From positions 22,276,450 to 22,340,449 of the forward strand of contig NC_134029.1 of assembly GCF_964204645.1 (NCBI RefSeq): 64,000 nucleotides of DNA, written 5' to 3'. The position numbers and the translations under genes are program-made. Below are positions 50,190 to 60,308 of this stretch, one piece after another. This DNA is from Tubulanus polymorphus (Eukaryota; Nemertea; Palaeonemertea; Tubulaniformes; Tubulanidae). The notes below the pieces were generated by a model. It was not told the DNA's origin and ran no database searches. It saw nothing but the letters and a program-made list of their open reading frames with translations. Within the stretch, counting starts at the first letter, position 1. Every line of letters starts with the position of its first letter.

Positions 50190-53100
50190 ATGAAGCATAA
50201 ATCAACTAAGCTACTGAGCCGATCGAAATCGTTGGAATACTTCGATGAATCGCCGATCGACGAAAGTCCACCAGCCGCCGACTTCCGCCGGAAAAGCATC
50301 TGCGTACCTCGGTTGAATCCGGAAAGTAGGCGAGGTTCACGATGCGACACGATTCATTCCTCGCGTGCCGGTAGCCTGTGTTACTATAGACACAGAAAGA
50401 GAAACTGCTTCATTGAGGTGAGCTACTAAAACATCATCTGCAGCCTGTTGGCGATACCGAAAGAAAGCGATGAAAAGTAGTAAGGCATCAGGGCCCAGTT
50501 TCACAGAAAAGTTAAACTCAAATTTTTGGTGTAATTGCCATTGGTAACTTCATATCTTCAATGAGGACAACAATTTAAACTTAACTGTTTTAGGCTTAAA
50601 CTTTTTCGTGAAACTGGGCCCTGGGATGACGAACATGATCGTATATATCTTTTATGAATACAAACATATGAAGGTATAGATTCATTTTAGGTATTTCACA
50701 ATCATAGTTTTAAGATGAATTTCAATCGTTAACCGATCTTGTAGTCATCGTAAATGGGAAAAAGAGACTTAGGCGTGTGTGCTGATATAAACATCTCGAG
50801 AAATTATCTTCAGACAATGTATTACCCGTTACATCGCCGCTGTCTTAACATTTCCAGTACCGAAGTAAGGCATGGGAATCTATGAATTCACCCATTATTT
50901 CAAAAGCATTAGATTTTGATGAACTCTCGCTTTTTGAAAAATAACATGTAGTTGCCGTTATTTCTTAAAATGTCTTATTTACATTTTTTCAATGTTTGCT
51001 ATGCAATGTCTGATCCTTCTCTTTCGAGTTCGCTGTTATTCCTATATAATGCGTTTTTCGTATTGTTCCGATGTGTTTTACTTACTATGGCTCTCTTTGG
51101 TTGTAACCAGATAATAGATAGTTTCCTTCCTGTCGCGAAAATTCTACGGTCATTAATCTTGATTTGTTTACACGCGGCGACGGCAGTGGTGCTGATTTCC
51201 AGGTCCTCTATGCGGTTGTTATCCGCGTGTAGTCTATCCCTTCTCACCTCACTCGGACAAACAATACGGGTCTACACTTGAAGGAACTGCGCAGCGTTTC
51301 TTATCAGCACTGTTCGGGAAAAAAAATTTATTTTCCTGTGCCTTTTGAAGAAGGGTAACCACCGAGATATTCGCCGTCATATTCCTTTGGGCCTTTCGGG
51401 TGTTATCGTTATAAGTACAGTAAGCGTGTGGAGCATGTTGTATGCGTTGTTGCATTAGTTGTCATGTCATCGCCGGATAAAGACGACGTCTGTTCGGATT
51501 TGTTGAACGATGGAATACGATACGGAGCGTCGCGGCGATTTTCGCTGTCAGGGGCTGAAGCCTGGACAAGGCCTCCTTCACCTAGCGTGGGAACGGTCCA
51601 GTCAGACAATGGACGGATGGGAGATCGACCGGCGACGAAAAGATCATTCTCAATCGCTGGATCAAAAGTTGAGTCTACTCTGAGGGAAGGCTTTCGGAGC
51701 AGTGAGTCTGTATCGCCGAGGAGATTCTCCCTGTTTTCGAAAGACGGGAATAATCTAGCATATTCAGCCGCTGTTTTAAATAAATTTCGGAGAAAGGTGA
51801 GGTTGAATGTGTAATAGCCATAAATGATGATATTCAGATATCAATTTTCATCACATTACGAGTCGAAATGATACTTAGTCTTCATTTATTTTTGCGGATA
51901 TGAATTAGTGAAGTTTAAAAAAATGTGTCGGCGATTATCAGAAATTTTGAAAATTTGTGAAGTTACTGCGCAATACAATCATCATAAAGTTACATCCATC
52001 CTTAGTGAAATGATTCTTATAAAATGTAGCGACACAGCGATAGTCTCTTGTATGTATTGCAATAGTAATGGTTGCTTATTAACGAAGGTCTCGCTGGGGT
52101 TGGTGTCAGTGTATATTAATAGTGTTTTAATTAGCAAGGGCGGTTTCCATTGTGAGATCATATACTAAGAGTCGATTATGTTTATCAACGGCTTACGAAC
52201 GTGCATATCAATATCAATATTCGAACGGCAAAATAACCTTCCGAAAATTTGATTCAAATTTTCTTAATATTCTTAACCAAGCCATAATTTCGCAATATCT
52301 ATGTCGTAAGTTTTCTCTGGAAAAATTGAATGATGTTGGTCATTCTGTAGAAGCATACATTAGATCTCTATAACAAATTCGAAAAATTAACTTTTTTCGT
52401 CACTTTTTGATTATTCTTACAGCAAGGTTTTGTGAAACAAGCTCTAGAAAGATTGGTGGTCAGAAACTACGGCGACGATGTATGGGATCAGATTAGGTAG
52501 CCACTATACAGTACTGTGTATTATGAATTCGAGTCAATCTGGACTCGAAAGAAAACTTTTGATTCTTATACATTTATATATACATGTATTTCAGCCGCAA
52601 GATTTTCTCGAAATCTCGTGAAAGATTGGAATCGGAATTTCTATCGAGTTTACTGAACGATGATCAATTGGCATTTGATATCGTGGAAACTGCATCGCAA
52701 ATTATCAGTAAGATCTATTGTGGAATACACGGACTACACAAAGCGGATGGAATAAATATTTCAATAACGAGGTGTTTTCTATTTCAGAAATACCAAAATG
52801 TAAAATCTGGGAAATGTTTGGCGAGATGTTTTTCGAGTTCTGTGAGGAATCTGGCTACGATAAAATTCTACAAGTACTAGGCGGCACACTAATGGAATTC
52901 CTTCAAAACCTCGATGCTTTACACGACCACCTATCTACGATCTACCCGGGAATGCGCACTCCTAGTTTCCGCTGCCTCGAACGAAAAGATGGCTCCATTT
53001 TGCTGCATTTCCAGTCGGATCGAGAAGGCTTGGAATACATAGTTGTGGGTTTGGTGAAATCAGTCGCGCGTGAACTGCACAGTAAAGAGGTCAACGTAGA

Positions 53101-55054
53101 AATCGTAAGCAATTCCGAATTCAACGATTCATATATACAGTTCTTGATAACGGAAAAGACTTGTTCAGATTCACCACTAAGTCCCGGTCCGGTACCGTCG
53201 CATACACGACTTACTGATGATTACGGCGGACTGATTGGCAATCAACCGTTAATAAGTCCTCAAACATTCTGCAAGTTATTGCCGTTTCACGTAATTTTCA
53301 ATCGAAGATTGAAAGTCACACAGGTCGGGAATTCGCTGTCTAGAGTTATACCAGAAATAGATGAGCCCAGATATACCATGAAATCGTTGTTTGAGATTTA
53401 TCGTCCGTGTATCGAGTTTAACTTTGATATGATCGTTCAACACTCGAGCGCTGTGTTCGTCGTGCGGGTCAAACCGAACAAGATTCGCAAGTGTCCGATG
53501 TCGGGTTCGAACGAATCGCTCGAGGCCGAGGAACCGGAGACGGCCGATCGCTCCAAATTGCGGCTGAAAGGGCAAATGTTGTATATTCCGGAATCGGATT
53601 TGATCGCATTTCTCTGCTCTCCTTACATCAGCAACCTGGAAGATCTTCACGAACGTGGACTGTACCTGAGCGACATTCCGGTCCACGATGCTACCAGAGA
53701 TCTAGTACTATTGAGCGAACAGTTTCGTGCCGAATACGAACTTACTCAACGATTAGAAACGATGACCGAAAGACTTCAACAAACTTACAAAGAACTAGAA
53801 ATCGAGAAACAATTGACCGATAAGTTGGTATATTCTATATTACCACCTTCAGTAGCGAATGAACTAAGAGTTGGACACGCAGTCGAAGCCGTCAAATATG
53901 ACTTGATAACATTACTGTTTAGTGGTCTGTGTGATTTTAACGAAATATGTGAAAGAAGTTCCCCGAGAACAATAGTCGATTTGCTGAATGATTTGTATAC
54001 TAAATTTGATATGATTTCAGACCCTAAAGTTTACAATGTCTATAAGGTAAGTATCGACGGGATATCGAAATCGCTACGTGATCTGGTATGAGATACGCGT
54101 GTCGTTATCTTTAAGGTTGAAACTGCCGGAGATAAATATTTGGTGGCAAGCGGTCTTCCAGAATGGACATCTTCCCACGCTCGTAACATAGCACTCCTGG
54201 CACTAGAGATGGTGGACATAGCGAAAGAGATAGTTATCAACGGTATTCAAGTGAAAGTACGTCGATTACGAAGAATTCAATAGAAATAAGAGAATGGGAG
54301 AAAGGGAGTGTGTATGAATGAATATACTTATATCCATAGATTTCCTCAGATGCAAATCCGTTGCATATCTATGGTATTCTTTAAACAATTTCAGCTCGCT
54401 ATCGGGATTCATACCGGGGAGGCTGTAGCTGGTGTGATTGGACAGAAACTGCCTCGATATTGTGTTTTCGGGGATACTGTAAATATTGCCAGCCGAATGG
54501 AAACTCACAGCGAAGCGAACAGCATCAACGTATCCGAAGTCACTCAGCGGTGAGTAACGTCCCAGGTAGGCCGCTGTATGAAGACTCGGAATTTACTAAT
54601 CCGTTCCCTTAATCCTTTATTCGAAGATATCTCCAAGAGTCGGAAAACTTCGACCCGACGTTCGAATTTAAGGAACGTGGACCGATCAAAATCAAAGGTA
54701 AAACCAAGCCGATAATCTGTTACTATTTGACGAGAAAACCACGAAATCTGCCGGCTTTACAGATGTTACTAGAAAGTGGGCTGGTAATACGAGATCCAGA
54801 TGACCCGGCACCAAGTAAGTTACCTCTGTTTATACGGAATTTAATCACGGGTCTCGCAGTGTATAATGTCATATCTTACTCTATTTTCAGTCGACTTGTT
54901 ACAGCGCAGACGGAGAAGCGAAACGTTGTTCCGGTTCCACGAAATGCCGCGCAGTAATCGACGATTGAGTGACTTCCCGTGCCCTCCGTCACCAAAACCC
55001 TTCGACATTCCGACTATCTGCGTCGATAGTGCTACAACTAACAATAGCGACTGA
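50190..55054 (+). CDS. Soluble guanylate cyclase beta subunit (beta-1-like) with N-terminal extension
   Basis: NO-sensing, haem-binding partner of the GTP-to-cGMP cyclase. Common exons: 52423-52496, 52595-52707, 52788-54046, 54116-54256, 54395-54549, 54627-54814, 54891-55054 (697 residues). Two upstream exons end in the same phase and could each supply the start: 50190-50417 (76 residues) or 51464-51796 (111 residues), giving 773 or 808 residues. From [16 protein letters not shown] the order is H-NOX (haem His in LDALHDHL, core residue 108), PAS-like domain, coiled coil ([18 protein letters not shown]) and cyclase ([33 protein letters not shown]). The guanine-recognising Glu and Cys are kept. 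The haem motif YxSxR reads FQSDR. A short unseen exon encoding the usual MY start cannot be excluded. Confidence 0.93.
50490..50623. mobile_element. MITE-like palindromic element, copy 1
   Basis: 134 bp bounded by inverted repeats CAGGGCCCAGTTTCAC and GTGAAACTGGGCCCTG; pairing continues inward (AGAAAAGTT / AACTTTTTC). Non-coding. It lies in an intron of the guanylate cyclase gene. A relative in the opposite orientation is at 62.48 kb. Confidence 0.85.
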
Positions 55055-55067
55055 ACGATGACCATCA

Positions 55068-55250
55068 AATAAATAATTTGGGTTTGGTTTTTTATTTCAA
55101 GAACTTATGAACTTACGACCAGCCTGAACGATGATAACTCCATGGCTCTATCTAAATATGTATATTTAGTGTTGGTGTTAATTTGTTTACGTATTTTAGT
55201 TTTGTAGAGTTTAATATAAATGTTAATACGATCGATGGAGATATAATAAA
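55068..55250 (+). terminator. Polyadenylation signals, guanylate cyclase gene
   Basis: AATAAA at 55068-55073, very close to the stop, and at 55245-55250, the more likely one. Confidence 0.55.
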
Positions 55251-55467
55251 TATTACATAGATGTTTAAAAGTTGTTTGATTCGGTTTTCGCTTGCATCAA
55301 TTGATTATCGAGGACTATAGTACATGTTCTTCGGTAACTAAAATCAAATTTAAATGGGATTCTAATGACAAATTAATTCTGCGACTAGCTCTTAAGAAAA
55401 AATCCCATTGCGAATTATCGTTGACGCTTGGACGACCGTTTAATCAATAGGTTTGAACCAAGTATCT

Positions 55468-55488
55468 GTCTCTGTGGCGCAATAGGTC

Positions 55489-55534
<46 letters not shown>

Positions 55535-55541
55535 AGGGACG
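55468..55541 (+). tRNA. tRNA-Asn (anticodon GTT)
   Basis: Acceptor stem GTCTCTG pairs with CAGGGAC at 55534-55540, followed by discriminator G. The D arm, the anticodon loop CTGTTAA and a T arm with GGTTCAAGCC are all present; the internal A and B boxes are intact. No intron. Confidence 0.97.
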
Positions 55542-55549
55542 CTTCAACC

Positions 55550-55554
55550 TTTTT
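55550..55554 (+). terminator. RNA polymerase III terminator
   Basis: Run of five T nine bases after the tRNA-Asn. Confidence 0.75.
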
Positions 55555-57205
55555 GATTTTCTATATCTTTGGTCAAATGATGTATGTGGATGTGAACATG
55601 ACGTCTATGCCGAATCGAATTAGAGAATAAATATGTTCTACAAAAGGGGTAGAACTTCTATCCATTTTATATTTACTGGAGACAACTTCTAATGCAAAAT
55701 ACAATCCAATAAAGATACAAACACCATTTTTGACCAAAAGTAGAACCAAACCTTGCATGGCTCACCAAGCATAAAAAGGTGAAAAGCAACTCTGGTTCGG
55801 ACACAAGTAGCCTACGTGCGTATTATTTGTTTATATATTGTTAACAAATAGACGAGCTGACAATCTGAACAAATTACATAGTTTTGAACCATTTGTAACG
55901 GAAATGGTATTTTCAACGTAAGGTGGAACCAAATATTTTGTAGGCCTACTCAGCGCTCGTAGGCAGCCGCGTCAGGCACCCTCTCCCCTTATTGTGGGAT
56001 TTTCTACATAGTATGGCCACAAGCAACACGGGTCGTGAAATTAATCGTCGAGAAAAAGTCTCCTCAAAATTGGCCGCCCGACCCGGCCGCGAGCAATGCC
56101 GATTTTGATATTTGTGTATATGGTCCTGCTTTATTGTATTTGGTTGGAGACCTGGAGATGCCACCTTGAGCACTACATCATTTCCATAGCACTGGTCGAA
56201 CGGTGTTAAGTCGAAAATTTGTTATGTCATTTTATCTCTTTGAGGCACAATTTAGGTACTTTCTTTCATTATCAAAGGGCCCTGGCACTTGAGGCCGCTG
56301 GGATGAGCGGCCCGCGGCCGGAGATCGGTACGAGTCATTTATTGTTTTCTGTAGGACCTATCATGATATATAAAAATCGGTTTTGCAATATTCTTATATT
56401 CGTGTTATTTCTCTAGATTAGCCAGCTCTTTCAATCATCCAATTCATTTCATAAACGAAAATAATGGCTCGCGATTTACCACAATAAAACTGAATTGATA
56501 ATTGAAATGATACGTTAAAATGAATCGGTTACAAAGAGACCGATTCTCTGACCCGCGATCGATTTCGACAGTGGTCCACACCCGGAAGTTAATGATGGTG
56601 TCAAGCAATTAATTCCATTTTTCTTTATTTATTTGCGTGAAGGTAATTAATAGGGCCTACTGATTAGATGATCGTGTTAAGAATATTTACTTGACGCCAC
56701 AGAACTGTCAGTCCTAGGTCTCTAAGAGTCATAATTGTGGCCAATTAGAGATGCAGCTTTTGCCGTTGTTTTTTTGGCCTCGTCGTTTAGTTTTTATCAT
56801 CCGTTGCTGGTTAATTTGACTTTAGGAGAATCAGACAATGTCGATAGTCAATATGGTAGATATTTATTTTGCCATATTCAGGCCGCTTTGTGCTTCACTG
56901 TTGTATTCCCCTCCCAACAATGTATTTCTGCAGTATGTAAAAATGCTGACAGTGAGAAATCACCGTTTTGATTATACAGATTCTGTAGGCCTACGTGATG
57001 AGCTCTAGTGTAATAGAAGAAAATTTCATGCCCATTGAGGCCTATTGGCAAAATATCTATTTCCAATCAATATTTCGATATCATCTACTCTCTCCGTCTG
57101 AAACTCGGCCTCTGAAACTCGGCCTCTGTCGTACTATAACTTGTTGTTCAATGTACGAAAAAATTTATGCTCCTAATTTCAGGTCATTGAATAACGATTG
57201 CAGAT
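55555..57205. other. Intergenic region and FEM1B-like 5' UTR
   Basis: No coding exon is seen. An acceptor (gattgcag) ends at 57203, two bases before the ATG of the next gene, so at least one untranslated exon should lie upstream. The GC-rich patch near 56280-56330 followed by gtacga is one candidate. Confidence 0.5.
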
Positions 57206-59170
57206 ATGGCTACAGATCTGGCTGATCGCCCACGACAACAAGCCTCCGTGAAATCGTCATCGGACAGTTACGCGCTGACGCGTAAAGTGTTTAAAGCAGC
57301 GCGGGACGGGATGGCGATCAGTTTATACGCGTTACTGTGCAGTAAAACCCCGGACGAGATTCACGAAGCTTTGACGTATCAATCAGAAGAAGACGGACAG
57401 AAAACGACTCCTTTGATTATATCGGCGCGTAACGGTCACGCGAGGGTCGTGCGATTATTACTGAAAAACTTCGAAGTCGACATCGAACAAACGGGCACCG
57501 TTAAATTCGACGGCTTCGTAATCGAAGGCGCGACGTCGCTGTGGTGCGCGGCCGGCGCCGGCTGCTTCGAGGTCGTGCGGATCCTCGTCGAGTTTGGCGC
57601 CGACGTCAACCACGCGACGCTGTCGAATTCGACCCCGTTGCGCGCGGCTTGCTTCGACGGCCGTTTGGAAATCGTGAAGTTTCTCTTGTGCCACGACGCG
57701 AAGTTGACGATCGCGAATAAATACGAGAATACGTGTTTGATGATTTCGTCATATAAGGGACATCACGATGTTGTTAGCGCCCTGCTGGAGGCCGGTGCCG
57801 ATACGGACGCTCGAGCGCACTGCGGAGCAACGGCGTTACACTTCGCAGCCGAATGCGGACATTTAAACATCGTCAAAACGCTCATTCAGCACGGCGCTTC
57901 GTTTATAAAAAATACGAATAATATGGATCCGTTGATGGTCGCGGCGGAAAACTGTCAGACGGAGGTCGTCGAGTATTTCATATCCGGCTCGTTGGATAAC
58001 ATCACGATTGAGCGACGAATCGAGGCGTTAGAATTGATGGGGACGGTTTTCGCGAACGACAAGGACCACTACAGCATCGAGAAAGCGTATAATTACATGT
58101 GGCTGGCGATGGTCGAACGCAACGCGGCGAGCATCGGCGCTAAAACGCGTAACCAACCGATCGCCGCGTATCGGAACCACGTCGAGTGTCAGAGCCTCGA
58201 CGAGTTAGTCGCGATCGAACACGACCACGATTCGCTGCACATGGAATCTCTAGTCATACGCGAACGCATTCTCGGCGAGGACAACGCCGAGTTGACGCAT
58301 CCGATTATCTTCCGCGGCGCCGTGTTCGCCGATCAGGCCCTGTTCGATCGTTGCATCGCCCTCTGGATGCACGCGTTGAAACTACGTCGTCGTAACTCGC
58401 GCGCGATCGGTAAAGATTTGCTGCGTTTCGCGCAGGTTTTCTCGCAGATGATTCACCTGGGCGTGAATTTGAACTTCGACGACGTTTACCTCGTTTTGGA
58501 GTTCTGCATAAACCAACTGGAGAAGGATTGGCGAACGAAGGGGTCGTGGGCGCCAACCGAGGCCATGTCCTCCATGTCGTTGTCGTTGAAGGGGAAAGAT
58601 CCGTTGGAATATGACGTACACACGGCTCTTTATCTGATCGCGTTGATTTGTAAAATTAAAATCAACAAAGCTCAAGAATTTCAAGTTTGTAAACTCGTTT
58701 ATAGATTCACTCAGATGGAGATTCGTTTGAAGAATGGATTCACCCCGTTGCACATGGCCGCGTGCTCGACTACGATGGTCGATGACTTCCACGTGGCGGA
58801 CGTCGTCGGGTTTCCGAGCGCGCCGATTACGAAATTGCTGATCACGTGCGGCGCCGATGTGAACGCGCGTGACAACGCCGGAAACACGGCGCTTCACGTC
58901 ATCGTCCAGTACGACAAGCCGATCAGCGATTTTCTAACTTTACACTCGATTATCGTGTTATTGTGCGAGTATAACGCACACACCGACCTCGCGAACTACA
59001 GGGGCAAATCAGCGATGGAAACCTGCACGACGGGCGTCGCCGAAATCATCCTCAGAACAATGAGAAATGTGTCGCTTAAATGTCTGGCGGCGAAGGTCAT
59101 CAAGAAGAACAATGTGCCGTATAAAGGGGAAATTCCTGTTCCTCTCGAAGAGTTCATCGAATTACATTAA
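57206..59170 (+). CDS. FEM1B-like ankyrin-repeat receptor of CUL2 ubiquitin ligase
   Basis: 654 residues in a single open frame. FEM1 proteins bring substrates with C-terminal degrons to cullin-2 ligases. Ankyrin repeats run from about residue 65 to 275 (TPLIISARNGHARVVRLLL, GATSLWCAAGAG, NSTPLRAACFDGRLEIVKFL, GATALHFAAECGH). A TPR-like helical region follows (EALELMG, HPIIFRGAVFAD, LLRFAQVFSQMIHL), then two C-terminal ankyrin repeats (GFTPLHMAA, NTALHVIVQYDKPISDFLTLHSII) and the VHL-box-like end (SLKCLAAKVI). The Cys of human FEM1B (Cys186) used to bind FNIP1 is kept as Cys206, and Arg126 of the degron pocket as Arg146. An acceptor at 57203 suggests an untranslated first exon. AATAAA at 59318-59323. 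Its base composition is more GC-rich than the surroundings. Confidence 0.96.
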   Translation: MATDLADRPRQQASVKSSSDSYALTRKVFKAARDGMAISLYALLCSKTPDEIHEALTYQSEEDGQKTTPLIISARNGHARVVRLLLKNFEVDIEQTGTVKFDGFVIEGATSLWCAAGAGCFEVVRILVEFGADVNHATLSNSTPLRAACFDGRLEIVKFLLCHDAKLTIANKYENTCLMISSYKGHHDVVSALLEAGADTDARAHCGATALHFAAECGHLNIVKTLIQHGASFIKNTNNMDPLMVAAENCQTEVVEYFISGSLDNITIERRIEALELMGTVFANDKDHYSIEKAYNYMWLAMVERNAASIGAKTRNQPIAAYRNHVECQSLDELVAIEHDHDSLHMESLVIRERILGEDNAELTHPIIFRGAVFADQALFDRCIALWMHALKLRRRNSRAIGKDLLRFAQVFSQMIHLGVNLNFDDVYLVLEFCINQLEKDWRTKGSWAPTEAMSSMSLSLKGKDPLEYDVHTALYLIALICKIKINKAQEFQVCKLVYRFTQMEIRLKNGFTPLHMAACSTTMVDDFHVADVVGFPSAPITKLLITCGADVNARDNAGNTALHVIVQYDKPISDFLTLHSIIVLLCEYNAHTDLANYRGKSAMETCTTGVAEIILRTMRNVSLKCLAAKVIKKNNVPYKGEIPVPLEEFIELH

Positions 59171-60308
59171 TGTTGATATAAACAAGATCTTTCTGTTTCG
59201 TAATCATGACATTAGTTATTAGTTAACTGTACCGATGAATTTTATATTAATGGTAAATTGTTAAGCCGGTGAGGTGTGTGTATAGTAGACTCTGCTTGCC
59301 TTAGATATCCCAGTACTAATAAATTCTCATCTTCTCGGGATATGAGATCCTCCATTGTCAGTATTCTGCGTCAAAGTATGATATCCCTGTTTGCATTTAA
59401 GTTTCTAATCAAGCAACCGCAGGATATCTAATAATGGAATCAAGAATTTCCTGTATCCTGTCGGGATAGTTTTTTATTTCAGTTATAAGTAACCCAAAAG
59501 TTAAGTAATTTCGGGATACTGCTTAAATCAAGCAGCGTTGGAGCAAGAAAATTTGTCAGACCAGGCAATTGACTCTGGGGTAAGCTATGTCTACTTTAGT
59601 GCGTTTCAATTCTTTTGATATTTCCTTAAGAATGAATGAATTTAAAGTGCTCAGATTATTTATTTGAAGAGTTTATAAATATATGTGTTAAATTTGCTGA
59701 AAAAATAGATTGTCATCTATGTCTTAATTATTTACTTCATGTGCCTTGCTCCTGTCTTAGAATACATGATGAATCTAATACTAAGAGGTAAATGGTATGA
59801 ACTCCTCTAAACATTTGTTGTTTTTGAATAGTTTTCTTTTGGCATTAAATTATGCATGAATTCTTCATATTGAAATTATTGGAGTTGTTTAGATTTTTTG
59901 TATCTGGTGGAAAGATTTGAACATCGGTATAATATCCTTGTTTGGAACTAGAGATGCTCACAATGAAAATGCTGAAAACTTTGTTTTGTTACATCAAAAG
60001 TGATTTTATTTACATAAAGGAAAAATGTCCTTATACATTATACACAAACAAGATGAGACCACAAAAAAAAAAAAGATTTATATCAACCAACAATTATAGT
60101 CAAATTCATCAGAATTAATTAGAACAAAGATTGAAGCCACTGTTTTAAGTGACCGAATAAAAGTCCATAGTGCTTCTTAATGAAACAATGAATTCATAAT
60201 AAAACATGAAATATGCCGCCAATGCATTCTCTCAGTGAGTAGAATGTCTAGCCTGAACAGTTATTACATCATATGCATATGATCAATTGTCATGATACAT
60301 TAGTTATT
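59171..60308. other. 3' UTRs of two converging genes
   Basis: FEM1B-like signal AATAAA at 59318-59323 on plus. For the minus-strand methyltransferase, a signal reads TTTATT on plus at 60005-60010. Otherwise AT-rich; no gene seen. Confidence 0.6.

Noticed and set aside
51464-51796. Joining both candidate first exons of the cyclase in one transcript
   Set aside because: The first ends in phase 0, while the only plausible acceptor before the second (gcattag) would need phase 1; they are better read as alternatives.
53276-53686. Minus-strand open frame of 136 codons
   Set aside because: Shadow of the guanylate cyclase exon; no own start context or homology.
58382-58897. Long minus-strand open frame of 171 codons
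   Set aside because: It is antisense to the FEM1B-like coding exon, has no family resemblance and follows from the GC-rich codon pattern of the real gene.
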